Part shown: one piece after another, positions 1 through 7,462 of the stretch
Numbering within the stretch: position 1 is the stretch's first letter
Layout: each line of letters starts with the position of its first letter
Origin: Candidatus Pelagibacterales bacterium
GTDB lineage: Bacteria > Pseudomonadota > Alphaproteobacteria > TMED109
Reading direction: 5' to 3'
Assembly (NCBI GenBank): GCA_002684605.1
Contig: NYVM01000038.1
Span: forward strand, 25,829-36,078
DNA length: 10,250 bases
Notes under the pieces: generated by a model
The model's input: the letters and a program-made list of their open reading frames with translations, nothing else
What the model was told of the DNA's origin: nothing
Databases searched by the model: none
Position numbers and translations under genes: made by a program

Positions 1-1341
1 GCTGCTATAGCTGCTGCTCAATCAGGCTTAAAAGTAGCTTGTATAGACAAAAGAAAAAATTTAGGTGGAACTTGTTTAAATGTGGGCTGTATTCCTTCTA
101 AAAGATTACTGTATTCTTCTGAATTATTTAAGAATGTTTCAGAGGAAATGCATCATCACGGTATTGAAGTAAAGACTCCTAAGTTTAACCTTTCTCAAAT
201 GATGAAAGGTAAGGAAGAAGCTATTAGTAAATTAACTAATGGAGTTGAATTCCTCTTTAAAAAAAACAAAGTTCAACATATAGTTGGTCTAGCAGTTATA
301 GAAAAAGGTAATGAAGTTAAGGTTAATAAAAAAAAATATAAGGCAGCAAATATTATTATTGCTTCTGGCTCTTATCCAACGCAATTAAAAAATATAGATA
401 TAGATGAAAATATTATAGTATCATCTACTGGCGCTTTAAGTTTTAAAAAAGTTCCAAAAAAGTTAGCTGTTATAGGAGCAGGGTATATAGGTCTTGAGTT
501 AGGATCAGTATGGAATAGATTAGGATCTGAAGTTACTGTAATTGAATATGCAAATTCTATAGTACCTTCTATGGATGCGGATATAGGTAATACCTTTCGT
601 AATGAATTACAAAAACAAGGTATAAATTTCTTGTTATCATCAGAAGTCACTAAAGCAAAAATTAAGAATGATGAAGTGCATATAGACATTAATTCATTAG
701 AAGATAAGAAAGTAAGTAATCTAGTATTTAGTAGAGCTCTTTTAGCCGTAGGTCGTGCTCCAAATACAGAAGGCATGGGATTGCAAGGAGCAGGCATAGA
801 AACCAGTAAGAAAGGACATATAGCAGTAAATCAATTTTATGAAACCTCAGCAAAAAATATATATGCTATAGGAGATGTAATAGAAGGTCCTATGCTGGCT
901 CATAAAGCAAGTATGGAAGCGCAAGCTGTTATTGATATAATTTTAGGAAAAAATGGCCAAGTTAATTATGATGCTATTCCATCTGTAGTATATACTAGTC
1001 CTGAAGTTGCTTGGGTTGGTAAAACGCAACAAGAATTGGATAAATACAAAATTAATTATAAGGTTGGAAAGTTTCAATTTTCTGCTAACTCTAGAAGTAA
1101 GGTTACTGGAAAAACCGCAGGAATGATTAAAGTTTATTCTCATACAGAATCAGATAAAATTCTAGGCGCACATATAATAGGGAATCATGCAGGAGAAATG
1201 ATAGGAGAGTTTGTCGTCGCTATTGAAATGGGTGCTACTGCTGAAGATATCGCATTAATTTGTCACGCACATCCTACGTTGTCAGAATCTATAAAAGAAG
1301 CAGCAAGTTTAGCTTCCTTTGGACAGACTATTCACTCATAA
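1..1341 (+). CDS. lpdA: Dihydrolipoyl dehydrogenase (E3 of 2-oxo-acid dehydrogenase complexes), 5' end cut by window
   Basis: This FAD flavoprotein reoxidises dihydrolipoamide on E2 and passes the electrons to NAD+, serving the pyruvate and/or 2-oxoglutarate dehydrogenase complexes in the cytoplasm. The frame is open from base 1 (AAIAAAQSGLKVACIDK), so the GTG at 82 is an internal valine codon and not the start. About 20 N-terminal residues, including most of the first FAD-binding glycine motif, lie outside the window; 446 codons are visible against about 465-475 in the family. Counting from the first visible codon, the redox disulfide CLNVGC has Cys25 and Cys30, the NAD-binding GAGYIGLELG begins at 159, and the second FAD motif reads YAIGDVIEGPMLAHKA. 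The dimer-interface HAHPTLSE carries the catalytic His424 and Glu429. The residue after the active-site SK is Arg, where Ala or Asn is commoner. Which complex it serves cannot be told, because the E1 and E2 genes are not in view. Confidence 0.96.
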   Translation, partial: AAIAAAQSGLKVACIDKRKNLGGTCLNVGCIPSKRLLYSSELFKNVSEEMHHHGIEVKTPKFNLSQMMKGKEEAISKLTNGVEFLFKKNKVQHIVGLAVIEKGNEVKVNKKKYKAANIIIASGSYPTQLKNIDIDENIIVSSTGALSFKKVPKKLAVIGAGYIGLELGSVWNRLGSEVTVIEYANSIVPSMDADIGNTFRNELQKQGINFLLSSEVTKAKIKNDEVHIDINSLEDKKVSNLVFSRALLAVGRAPNTEGMGLQGAGIETSKKGHIAVNQFYETSAKNIYAIGDVIEGPMLAHKASMEAQAVIDIILGKNGQVNYDAIPSVVYTSPEVAWVGKTQQELDKYKINYKVGKFQFSANSRSKVTGKTAGMIKVYSHTESDKILGAHIIGNHAGEMIGEFVVAIEMGATAEDIALICHAHPTLSESIKEAASLASFGQTIHS

Positions 1342-1345
1342 AAAA

Positions 1346-2287
1346 TTATTTTCTAGGGTGTGCTAATTTATGCACTTTGCTTATGGTTGTTACAGTTACG
1401 GCTGTATATCCTTGTGTGGTTGATAAGCTGCTATGTCCAAGAAGCTCTTGAAGCGTCCTAAGGTCTACCCCTTTTTCTAGTAAATGAGTGGCAAAGCTAT
1501 GCCTCAGAGAATGTGGTGTTACTGTCTTAGGTAGAGAAAGTTTATTTCTTACCTCCTCAATAGTTTTTTGTACTTGCCGTGAACTTAGTCTTTTTCCTTT
1601 AAGCCCTATAAATAATGGAGAATTCATTTCTTGATCTGGGTTTACATTTAAGAGTTCATCAATTGCTATTTTTGCCGATTCTATTAAAGGAATACTCCTT
1701 ACTTTTCCACCTTTTCCAGTAATCCTTATATTATCTACATCTTTTACATGAGATTTATTTAGCTGCAGTGCTTCACTTAACCTTAACCCTGCTGCATAAA
1801 TTAATGTAAAAAGTGTTTTATCTCTTACACCTGTCCAATCATTCTTTTTGCCTGATATGTTTATAACATCTATAACTTCATTAAATGATAAAGGTCTTGG
1901 TAGTTGTTTATTAATTTTTGCTGGTTGTAGGTTAAATATAGCTGTGTTCTTAACGAAATTGTTCTTGTTTAAAAATTTAAATAATGATTTTATTGCAGCT
2001 TTAGATCTAGCCTGACTCTTAGGAGATATATTATTATTTTTTATTTTTTGAGATGATAACCAAGATCTAAAATCTCTTAATGTCAAATCTTCTAGATTTT
2101 TAATAGTAATTTTATTGCCATAATGGATTTGTACAAAATTTAAAAAATATTTAAGGTCTGTAGCATAAGCATTATAAGTATTTAAACTAAGTAATTGCTC
2201 TTCTTTTATATAAAGTAACCATTGATCACATAGATGACTAACTTCTTTATTAGAAAATATATTGTTATCTATACTTATTGTTTTCAT
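1346..2287 (-). CDS. xerC: Tyrosine recombinase XerC
   Basis: This site-specific recombinase is the XerC/XerD type, which resolves chromosome dimers at dif near the terminus. At 313 residues it is normal Xer length. An N-terminal SAM-like core-binding domain spans roughly residues 15-110 and the catalytic domain roughly 130-305. The full catalytic set is visible: Arg169 (AAGLRLSEAL), Lys192 (GKGGK), His259 and Arg262 (HSLRHSFATHLL), His285 (LLGHSSLSTTQ) and the nucleophile Tyr294 (GYTAV). The C-terminal tail KLAHPRK resembles alphaproteobacterial XerC. The ATG start lies 3 bases after the fsa/tal stop with only a weak ribosome site (AAAAG), so translational coupling is likely. The usual IYTHV around the tyrosine is GYTAV here. 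Assigning XerC rather than XerD or a phage integrase rests on the tail and the housekeeping neighbourhood, with no attachment site or cargo nearby. Confidence 0.9.
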   Translation of the reverse strand: MKTISIDNNIFSNKEVSHLCDQWLLYIKEEQLLSLNTYNAYATDLKYFLNFVQIHYGNKITIKNLEDLTLRDFRSWLSSQKIKNNNISPKSQARSKAAIKSLFKFLNKNNFVKNTAIFNLQPAKINKQLPRPLSFNEVIDVINISGKKNDWTGVRDKTLFTLIYAAGLRLSEALQLNKSHVKDVDNIRITGKGGKVRSIPLIESAKIAIDELLNVNPDQEMNSPLFIGLKGKRLSSRQVQKTIEEVRNKLSLPKTVTPHSLRHSFATHLLEKGVDLRTLQELLGHSSLSTTQGYTAVTVTTISKVHKLAHPRK

Positions 2288-2290
2288 CTT

Positions 2291-2947
2291 TTAAGTTATG
2301 CTTTGTCCAGTCATCTTCCAATCTTCTAAAAATGCTTTAAGTCCGTTATCAGTTAAAGGGTGATGTATTAATTGTTTTAATATATTAGCAGGAAGTGTTA
2401 CGACATCAGCTCCAATTTTAGCTGATTCGATAACATGATTTGGGCTTCTAATACTTGCTACCAGCACTTCAGTATTTAAATTAGGATAATTTGAATAAAT
2501 TTCACATATATCAGAAATAAGGTTCATGCCATTCAGGCCAATATCATCTAGTCTTCCCACAAATGGAGATACAAATGTGGCTCCAGCTTTTGCAGCTAAA
2601 AGAGCCTGGTTAGCAGAAAAACACAAAGTTACATTGACCAAAACGTCATCATTACGTAATGTTCTACATGCCTTAAGTCCATCCCAGGTTAAAGGAACTT
2701 TTATAGTAACATTTTTAGCTATAGCTTTTAGGACTTCAGCTTCTTTAATCATTTCTTCATAGCTAGTTGCAGCAACTTCTGCAGATACTGGACCTGGAAC
2801 AATATCACATATCTCAGCAATTACTTCATTTATATTTCTGCCCGATTTTTTTATAAGGGAAGGATTAGTGGTTACGCCATCTAAAAAGCCACTTGATGAT
2901 AGCTCTTGAATTTCAGAAACATCAGCAGTATCAATAAAAAACTTCAA
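2291..2947 (-). CDS. tal: Small transaldolase (TalC/FSA subfamily), TTG start
   Basis: A single-domain TIM-barrel Schiff-base enzyme of 218 residues, the short TalC/FSA size class, usually annotated fsa or tal. It probably moves dihydroxyacetone units between sugar phosphates in the cytoplasmic non-oxidative pentose phosphate pathway. Visible landmarks are Asp6 in FFIDTAD, TTNPS at 26-30, the Schiff-base Lys83 (TIKVPLT), SPFVGRLDD at 127-135 and Ser165/Arg167 in ASIRSP. Glu57 and Phe129 stand where E. coli fructose-6-phosphate aldolase FsaA has Gln59 and Tyr131, and they match TalB Glu96 and Phe178. I therefore infer transaldolase rather than aldolase activity. The start is TTG at 2947: the protein then begins with the family-typical MKFFIDTA, and a perfect AGGAGG sits 5 bases upstream. 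It is the first gene of a two-gene unit with xerC and diverges from priA. Confidence 0.93.
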   Translation of the reverse strand: MKFFIDTADVSEIQELSSSGFLDGVTTNPSLIKKSGRNINEVIAEICDIVPGPVSAEVAATSYEEMIKEAEVLKAIAKNVTIKVPLTWDGLKACRTLRNDDVLVNVTLCFSANQALLAAKAGATFVSPFVGRLDDIGLNGMNLISDICEIYSNYPNLNTEVLVASIRSPNHVIESAKIGADVVTLPANILKQLIHHPLTDNGLKAFLEDWKMTGQSIT

Positions 2948-3029
2948 TTTATCCTCCTAGTAAATAATATAAATTTATATAATGTAATATTTATAGTTTA
3001 ATTAAAGTAAAATTAAAACCTAAGATTTT
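2948..3029. promoter_or_regulatory. Divergent AT-rich spacer between the transaldolase gene and priA
   Basis: These 82 bases must hold the promoters of both diverging genes. Apart from the AGGAGG at its left end, the stretch is nearly all A and T. It contains a perfect 14-base palindrome, ATATAAATTTATAT, at 2967-2980. Several TATA-rich hexamers could act as -10 elements, but I see no convincing TTGACA-like -35 on either strand, so no exact promoter is called. The call as a regulatory region is inferred from the gene arrangement. Confidence 0.45.
2953..2958 (-). promoter_or_regulatory. Ribosome binding site AGGAGG for the transaldolase gene
   Basis: On the minus strand this reads AGGAGG, five bases before the TTG at 2947-2945. 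It is the clearest Shine-Dalgarno match in the window and fixes the TTG start. It probably compensates for the weak initiation codon. Confidence 0.85.
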
Positions 3030-5240
3030 ATGAATTTTAAGGATAAAGCAATTTTTATTAATAATGCCAACATACAAATTAAAAATTCTTGTCAGGTAAT
3101 TATTATTTCTCCTGGAAAAGGAATTTATGATTATAAAATAAAGGAGACTGTAAAAATAGGACAAATTGTTTCTGTGCCTCTAAGAAATAATATATATACG
3201 GGAGTGATTATAGCTAAAGGTTCTAATAATTTTCCAAAAAATAAGTTAAAAGGTATTATTGAAATTTATAAATTGCCTGTACTTTCTAAAGAGTTAATCA
3301 ATTTCTGTTGCTGGTTGTCTGATTGGTATATGAGTGATATCTCACATGTTTTAAAGATGGTAATACCTGCTATAAATTTTATAAGTCCTATTAAGACTAA
3401 ACAGGTATTAGAGGTTAATAAGAAATCGATTGTTACTCCAACATTCTTGGGTAAAAAGGTAGTAGAGTTTTTAAAAAAAAAGCCTGGACTAACCGTAAAA
3501 GAATGTAGTGCTGAGGTAGATGTTAGTGCGGGAGTTATAAAAAAACTTATATTAGATCAAGTTTTATTTATTAAATATGAAGATAAAAAAGAACATAATG
3601 AAGTTCTCACGGAGAATATTCCTGTATTAAATAATTACCAACTAGCTGCTGTAAAGAAAATAAAAAGTATTGCTAATAAAGATAAAAGTAATATTTTTCT
3701 TTTAGATGGGGTTACAGGATCAGGAAAGACAGAAATATACTTAGAATTAATTTCAAACGAAATAAAAAAAGGAAAGCAAAGCCTTATTCTTTTGCCAGAA
3801 ATTGCATTAAGTAAACATTTTATTGACCGTTTTTTGAAACGTTTTAATTTTATGCCTGATATATGGCATTCAGAAATATCTAATAAGGATAAACGCAAAA
3901 CTTGGCAAAAGGCTATTAAGGGTGAAGTTAAAGTAGTAATTGGTGCTAGAAGTGCTCTTTTTCTTCCTTTGTCTACTTTATCTCTAATTATAGTTGATGA
4001 AGAGCATGATCCTTCTTATAAACAAGAAGATGGTATTATTTATAATGCTAGAGACATGGCAGTAGTAAGAGGCAATTTATCTGGCTCAAAGGTTATTTTA
4101 GCTTCTGCTACTCCTTCTTTAGAATCAGTTCATAATGCAAATATAGAAAAATATAATAGAATTATTCTTCCAGAACGTTTTGGTTCGGCAGTAATGCCTG
4201 AAATTAAAATTATAGATATGCGAAAAGAAAAGTTATTATCGACTAAATGGATAGCAAAGGAATCATATAACGCTATAAAAAAAGCTTTAGATAAAAAAGA
4301 ACAAGTTCTGCTCTATATTAATAGAAGGGGGTATTCTCCATTAACATTATGTAGGCAATGTGGACATAGGTTCCAGTGTATCAATTGTTCTTCTTGGTTA
4401 GTAAACCATAAAATAACAGAAAAAATGCTATGCCATTATTGTGGTTATCAAGAAAGTATTAAAAAGGAATGCCCTAATTGTAAATCTGAAGAAGACTTTG
4501 TGCCATGTGGACCGGGAGTTGAAAGGTTGGCAGCTGAAGCAAAAGAATTATTCTCTGAAGCTAAATTAGAAGTAATAGCAAGTGATACATTAAATTCATT
4601 AAAAGAAAAAATAAATATTTTTAATGAGATAGTTTCAGGAAAAGTTGATATCATTGTGGGCACACAAATAGTTACAAAAGGGCATCATTTTCCTAATTTG
4701 ACAACAGTTATAGCTATTGATGCTGATTTAGGACTATCCGGAGGAGATTTGAGAGCATCAGAAAGAACATTTCAGATGCTAACCCAATTAACAGGTAGAG
4801 CTGGAAGAGAAAAGAAGAAAGGTTATGCATATATTCAGAGTTATGACCCAAAGCATACTGTTATGGAGGCTATGCAAACAGGGAGTATTAAAAACTTTAT
4901 AAAAGCAGAAGCAGATGGAAGAAAATACTTAAGTTTGCCTCCCTATGGCCGTCTAGGGTCATTAATAATTCAATCTGCAAATTTAGATACTTTGGAAAAT
5001 TTTGTTAAAAAACTATCTTCTAAAGTTCCTAAAATACACAAAGATAAGGATCGAATCGAGGTATTAGGGCCAGCTCCCGCTCCTATAACTAAATTACGTG
5101 GTTTGTATAGATACCGTTTTCTTATTAAAGGTAAAGGAGATGTTCGGCTCCAGGTATTTATTAGAGAATGGCTTTCAAATATAAAGGTTGATAGGACTAT
5201 TAGAATTAAAATTGATATAGATCCTTATAATTTCTTATAA
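3030..5240 (+). CDS. priA: Primosomal replication restart helicase PriA
   Basis: PriA is a superfamily 2 DNA helicase that recognises abandoned forks and D-loops and loads the replicative helicase to restart replication. At 736 residues it has normal length and all its parts. The N-terminal 3'-DNA-binding domain covers about 20-120, followed by a winged-helix segment of about 135-190. Walker A GVTGSGKT is at 227-234, Walker B DEEH at 323-326 and the SATPS motif at 359-363. The zinc-binding insert has eight cysteines in four pairs (441/444, 450/453, 468/471, 481/484). The C-terminal helicase lobe carries GTQIVTKGHHFP at 544-555 and QLTGRAGRE at 586-594. No ATG, GTG or TTG occurs in frame between 3030 and the start of the conserved domain, so the ATG at 3030 is used although its ribosome site is weak. 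This gives about 20 residues ahead of the region where many PriA proteins begin. The neighbourhood is syntenic, with no functional link to the adjacent genes. Confidence 0.96.
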   Translation: MNFKDKAIFINNANIQIKNSCQVIIISPGKGIYDYKIKETVKIGQIVSVPLRNNIYTGVIIAKGSNNFPKNKLKGIIEIYKLPVLSKELINFCCWLSDWYMSDISHVLKMVIPAINFISPIKTKQVLEVNKKSIVTPTFLGKKVVEFLKKKPGLTVKECSAEVDVSAGVIKKLILDQVLFIKYEDKKEHNEVLTENIPVLNNYQLAAVKKIKSIANKDKSNIFLLDGVTGSGKTEIYLELISNEIKKGKQSLILLPEIALSKHFIDRFLKRFNFMPDIWHSEISNKDKRKTWQKAIKGEVKVVIGARSALFLPLSTLSLIIVDEEHDPSYKQEDGIIYNARDMAVVRGNLSGSKVILASATPSLESVHNANIEKYNRIILPERFGSAVMPEIKIIDMRKEKLLSTKWIAKESYNAIKKALDKKEQVLLYINRRGYSPLTLCRQCGHRFQCINCSSWLVNHKITEKMLCHYCGYQESIKKECPNCKSEEDFVPCGPGVERLAAEAKELFSEAKLEVIASDTLNSLKEKINIFNEIVSGKVDIIVGTQIVTKGHHFPNLTTVIAIDADLGLSGGDLRASERTFQMLTQLTGRAGREKKKGYAYIQSYDPKHTVMEAMQTGSIKNFIKAEADGRKYLSLPPYGRLGSLIIQSANLDTLENFVKKLSSKVPKIHKDKDRIEVLGPAPAPITKLRGLYRYRFLIKGKGDVRLQVFIREWLSNIKVDRTIRIKIDIDPYNFL

Positions 5241-5355
5241 ATATACATTAAAAGTTAATCTTCTATTGAACATATTTGAAAGCTGTGTTACCTAAACCTC
5301 GCAAACATTTTTTATAAATAATTACTTAATAATTAGTATTTTGGGATCTATATAA
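5241..5355 (+). promoter_or_regulatory. Spacer before the F1 operon, probable atp promoter and leader
   Basis: The 115 bases after priA are the longest non-coding stretch in the window and should contain the promoter of atpHAGDC. TTGAAC (5266-5271) and TTGAAA (5276-5281) resemble -35 boxes, and TATAAA (5313-5318) resembles a -10, but no pair has good 16-18 base spacing. An exact TATAAT at 5351-5356 overlaps the atpH start codon and is too close to serve an atpH leader. The octamer AATAATTA occurs twice, at 5317-5324 and 5328-5335. There is no GC-rich hairpin followed by T residues, so I see no intrinsic terminator for priA. Confidence 0.45.
5317..5335 (+). repeat. Two direct AATAATTA octamers 11 bases apart
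   Basis: AATAATTA occurs at 5317-5324 and again at 5328-5335, separated by CTT. The 11-base start-to-start spacing is close to one turn of the helix, as tandem protein-binding half-sites often are. In DNA this AT-rich, a chance origin is quite possible. It lies 21 bases before the atpH start. Confidence 0.3.
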
Positions 5356-5916
5356 TTGGCGAATGATTCAAAAAATATTGGGAACGTTGTAGAGAGATAT
5401 TCAAAGGCTCTTTTGCAGCTTGCTATTGAGAATAAGGCTTTAGAAACAGTGCATGATGATTTAGAACAGATCATTGCTTTATTAGAGTCTAGTAATGACT
5501 TCACTAGGCTTATAAAATCTCCTATAATCTCTCGAAATGATCAACAGGGTGTCATAGATACTATCTTAAAAAAGATTTCTGCTAGTGATACAGTAATAAA
5601 GTTTTTTTCCGTAATATGTAATAATAGAAGATCTTTTATTATTGATAGAATCTGTTTTAGATTCTTAGAATTAGAAGTTAAATATAAGGGAGAGGTTAGA
5701 GCTGAATTATTAAGCACGACTAACCCAGCTGAAGACGACCTAAAGAAAATCGAACAAATAATTAAAAAGGCAATGGGCGCTAATGTAAGTTTAATATCTA
5801 AAGTAGATCCTACTATAATTGGAGGGTATATTTTAAATATTGGTTCAGTAATGCTGGATGGTTCAGTAAGGTCAAAATTACAAGGGCTCAAGGTATCTAT
5901 GAAAGGGATTAAATAA
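5356..5916 (+). CDS. atpH: ATP synthase F1 subunit delta (OSCP-type), TTG start
   Basis: Delta sits on top of the F1 head and ties it to the peripheral b-subunit stalk so that the head does not rotate. The product has 186 residues, normal for bacterial delta. The N-terminal helical domain opens with VVERYSKALLQLAIE (11-25), the family's usual first conserved block. The C-terminal domain ends with the hallmark DPTIIGGYILNIGSVMLDGSVRSKL at 151-175. The start is TTG at 5356: the codon just before it in frame is TAA, and no ATG or GTG follows before the conserved block. GGGA at 5343-5346 is a modest ribosome site 9 bases upstream. It is the first gene of the F1 operon, and its stop codon abuts the atpA ATG with no bases between. 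Confidence 0.94.
   Translation: MANDSKNIGNVVERYSKALLQLAIENKALETVHDDLEQIIALLESSNDFTRLIKSPIISRNDQQGVIDTILKKISASDTVIKFFSVICNNRRSFIIDRICFRFLELEVKYKGEVRAELLSTTNPAEDDLKKIEQIIKKAMGANVSLISKVDPTIIGGYILNIGSVMLDGSVRSKLQGLKVSMKGIK
5903..5908 (+). promoter_or_regulatory. Ribosome binding site for atpA inside the end of atpH
   Basis: AAGGGA lies 8 bases before the atpA ATG and within the last codons of atpH. With the TAAATG junction it implies that ribosomes finishing atpH can restart directly on atpA. Confidence 0.6.
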
Positions 5917-7443
5917 ATGAAACTTAATGCTGCAGAAATATCATCTATTATAAAAGATCAGATAGAAAATTTTGGAACAGATGCAGAAGTTGCAGAAGTT
6001 GGACAGGTTTTATCAGTGGGAGATGGTATAGCAAGAGTTTATGGACTAGATAATGTTCAAGCAGGTGAAATGGTCGAGTTTCCAGGAGGTATATCTGGAA
6101 TGGCATTAAATCTTGAATCAGATAATGTAGGTGTAGTTATTTTTGGAGATGACCGAGGCATAAAAGAGGGAGATACTGTAAAAAGAACAGGAAATATTGT
6201 AGATGCACCTGTTGGAAGAGAGCTATTAGGAAGAGTAGTAGATGCCTTAGGTAATCCAATCGACGGTAAGGGAGAAATTAAATCAGCAGAGAGAAGTGTT
6301 GTTGATGTTAGAGCTCCTGGAATAATTCCAAGAAAATCTGTTCACGAACCTGTTCAAACTGGTTTAAAAGCTATTGATTCCCTTGTACCTGTCGGAAGAG
6401 GGCAGAGAGAATTAATAATTGGAGATAGACAAACTGGTAAAACAGCTGTTGCTATTGACACAATTTTAAATCAAAAAATAATTAATAATGGTAATGACGA
6501 AAGTAAAAAATTATATTGTGTATATGTAGCTATTGGTCAGAAGCGTTCCACTGTAGCTCAAATAGTTAAAGAGCTTGATGAGAGAGGAGCACTAGATTAC
6601 ACAGTAGTAGTTGCTGCAACTGCATCAGAACCAGCCCCACTTCAATATTTAGCTCCTTATACAGGCTCTGCTATAGGAGAATGGTTCAGAGATAATAAAA
6701 TGCATTCTTTAATTATATATGATGATTTATCTAAACAAGCTGTAGCATATAGACAAATGTCTTTATTATTAAGAAGGCCTCCAGGAAGAGAAGCTTATCC
6801 TGGAGATGTTTTCTATTTACATTCACGTTTGTTAGAAAGATCTGCAAAATTAAATGAAGAAAATGGATCAGGCTCAATGACTGCCTTGCCAATAATTGAA
6901 ACGCAGGGTGGAGATGTATCTGCATATATTCCTACAAATGTTATTTCTATTACAGATGGTCAAATATTTTTAGAAACTGACCTTTTTTATCAGGGTGTTA
7001 GACCAGCTATTAATGTAGGCTTATCAGTTAGTCGTGTTGGTTCTTCTGCTCAAATTAAAGCTATGAAACAAGTTGCAGGTTCTATTAAACTAGAATTAGC
7101 TCAATATAGAGAGATGGCAGCTTTTGCTCAGTTCGGATCTGATTTAGATGCAGCAACGCAGCAGTTATTAGCTAGAGGAGCAAGATTAACAGAATTATTA
7201 AAGCAGGGACAATATGCGCCTTTATCTGTAGAAGAACAAGTTGTTGTCATTTACGCGGGAGTAAAAGGTTTTTTAGATAAAATTGAAATTGCACAAATAG
7301 CAAAATTTGAGGAAACTTTGTTAAATAATCTTAGAAGTTCTAAAACATTATTAGAGTCTATTGAAAAGAAGGCGGCTTTAGATGAAGATATTGAAAAATC
7401 TATAACTTCATTAATAGAAGAAGTCATTAAAGACTTTGTTTAA
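5917..7443 (+). CDS. atpA: ATP synthase F1 subunit alpha
   Basis: Alpha alternates with beta in the F1 hexamer; it binds nucleotide at non-catalytic sites and lends an arginine to each catalytic site. The 508-residue length is typical. The N-terminal beta-barrel covers about 25-95. The Walker A motif GDRQTGKT is at 169-176, with the Gln variant typical of alpha subunits. [17 protein letters not shown] at 264-280 contains the Walker B region. [13 protein letters not shown] at 367-379 includes Arg373, which aligns with the arginine finger of mitochondrial alpha. The C-terminal helical domain follows. The product is cytoplasmic and membrane-associated through F0. It is followed after 19 bases by atpG. 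Nothing is missing or unusual. Confidence 0.98.
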   Translation: MKLNAAEISSIIKDQIENFGTDAEVAEVGQVLSVGDGIARVYGLDNVQAGEMVEFPGGISGMALNLESDNVGVVIFGDDRGIKEGDTVKRTGNIVDAPVGRELLGRVVDALGNPIDGKGEIKSAERSVVDVRAPGIIPRKSVHEPVQTGLKAIDSLVPVGRGQRELIIGDRQTGKTAVAIDTILNQKIINNGNDESKKLYCVYVAIGQKRSTVAQIVKELDERGALDYTVVVAATASEPAPLQYLAPYTGSAIGEWFRDNKMHSLIIYDDLSKQAVAYRQMSLLLRRPPGREAYPGDVFYLHSRLLERSAKLNEENGSGSMTALPIIETQGGDVSAYIPTNVISITDGQIFLETDLFYQGVRPAINVGLSVSRVGSSAQIKAMKQVAGSIKLELAQYREMAAFAQFGSDLDAATQQLLARGARLTELLKQGQYAPLSVEEQVVVIYAGVKGFLDKIEIAQIAKFEETLLNNLRSSKTLLESIEKKAALDEDIEKSITSLIEEVIKDFV

Positions 7444-7462
7444 GAGTGATTGATATTACATT

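Noticed and set aside
372..797. 141-codon open frame on the minus strand inside lpdA
   Set aside because: It is wholly antisense to conserved E3 sequence, and its translation shows no recognisable domain.
82..1341. lpdA starting at GTG 82
   Set aside because: The frame is open to base 1 and encodes conserved E3 sequence, including the first active-site cysteine at codon 25 (bases 73-75), so GTG 82 is internal.
1346..2287. Phage or genomic-island integrase, hinting at a mobile element
   Set aside because: Length, tail and position between lpdA and transaldolase fit chromosomal XerC. No tRNA, attachment repeat, excisionase or cargo gene is nearby, and base composition resembles the neighbours.
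5351..5356. Exact TATAAT as the atp promoter -10
   Set aside because: It overlaps the first base of the atpH start codon, so a transcript from it would begin inside atpH and lack the start; no -35 is seen at the right distance.
5541..5891. 116-codon open frame on the minus strand inside atpH
   Set aside because: It is antisense to the delta-subunit coding region and resembles no known family.
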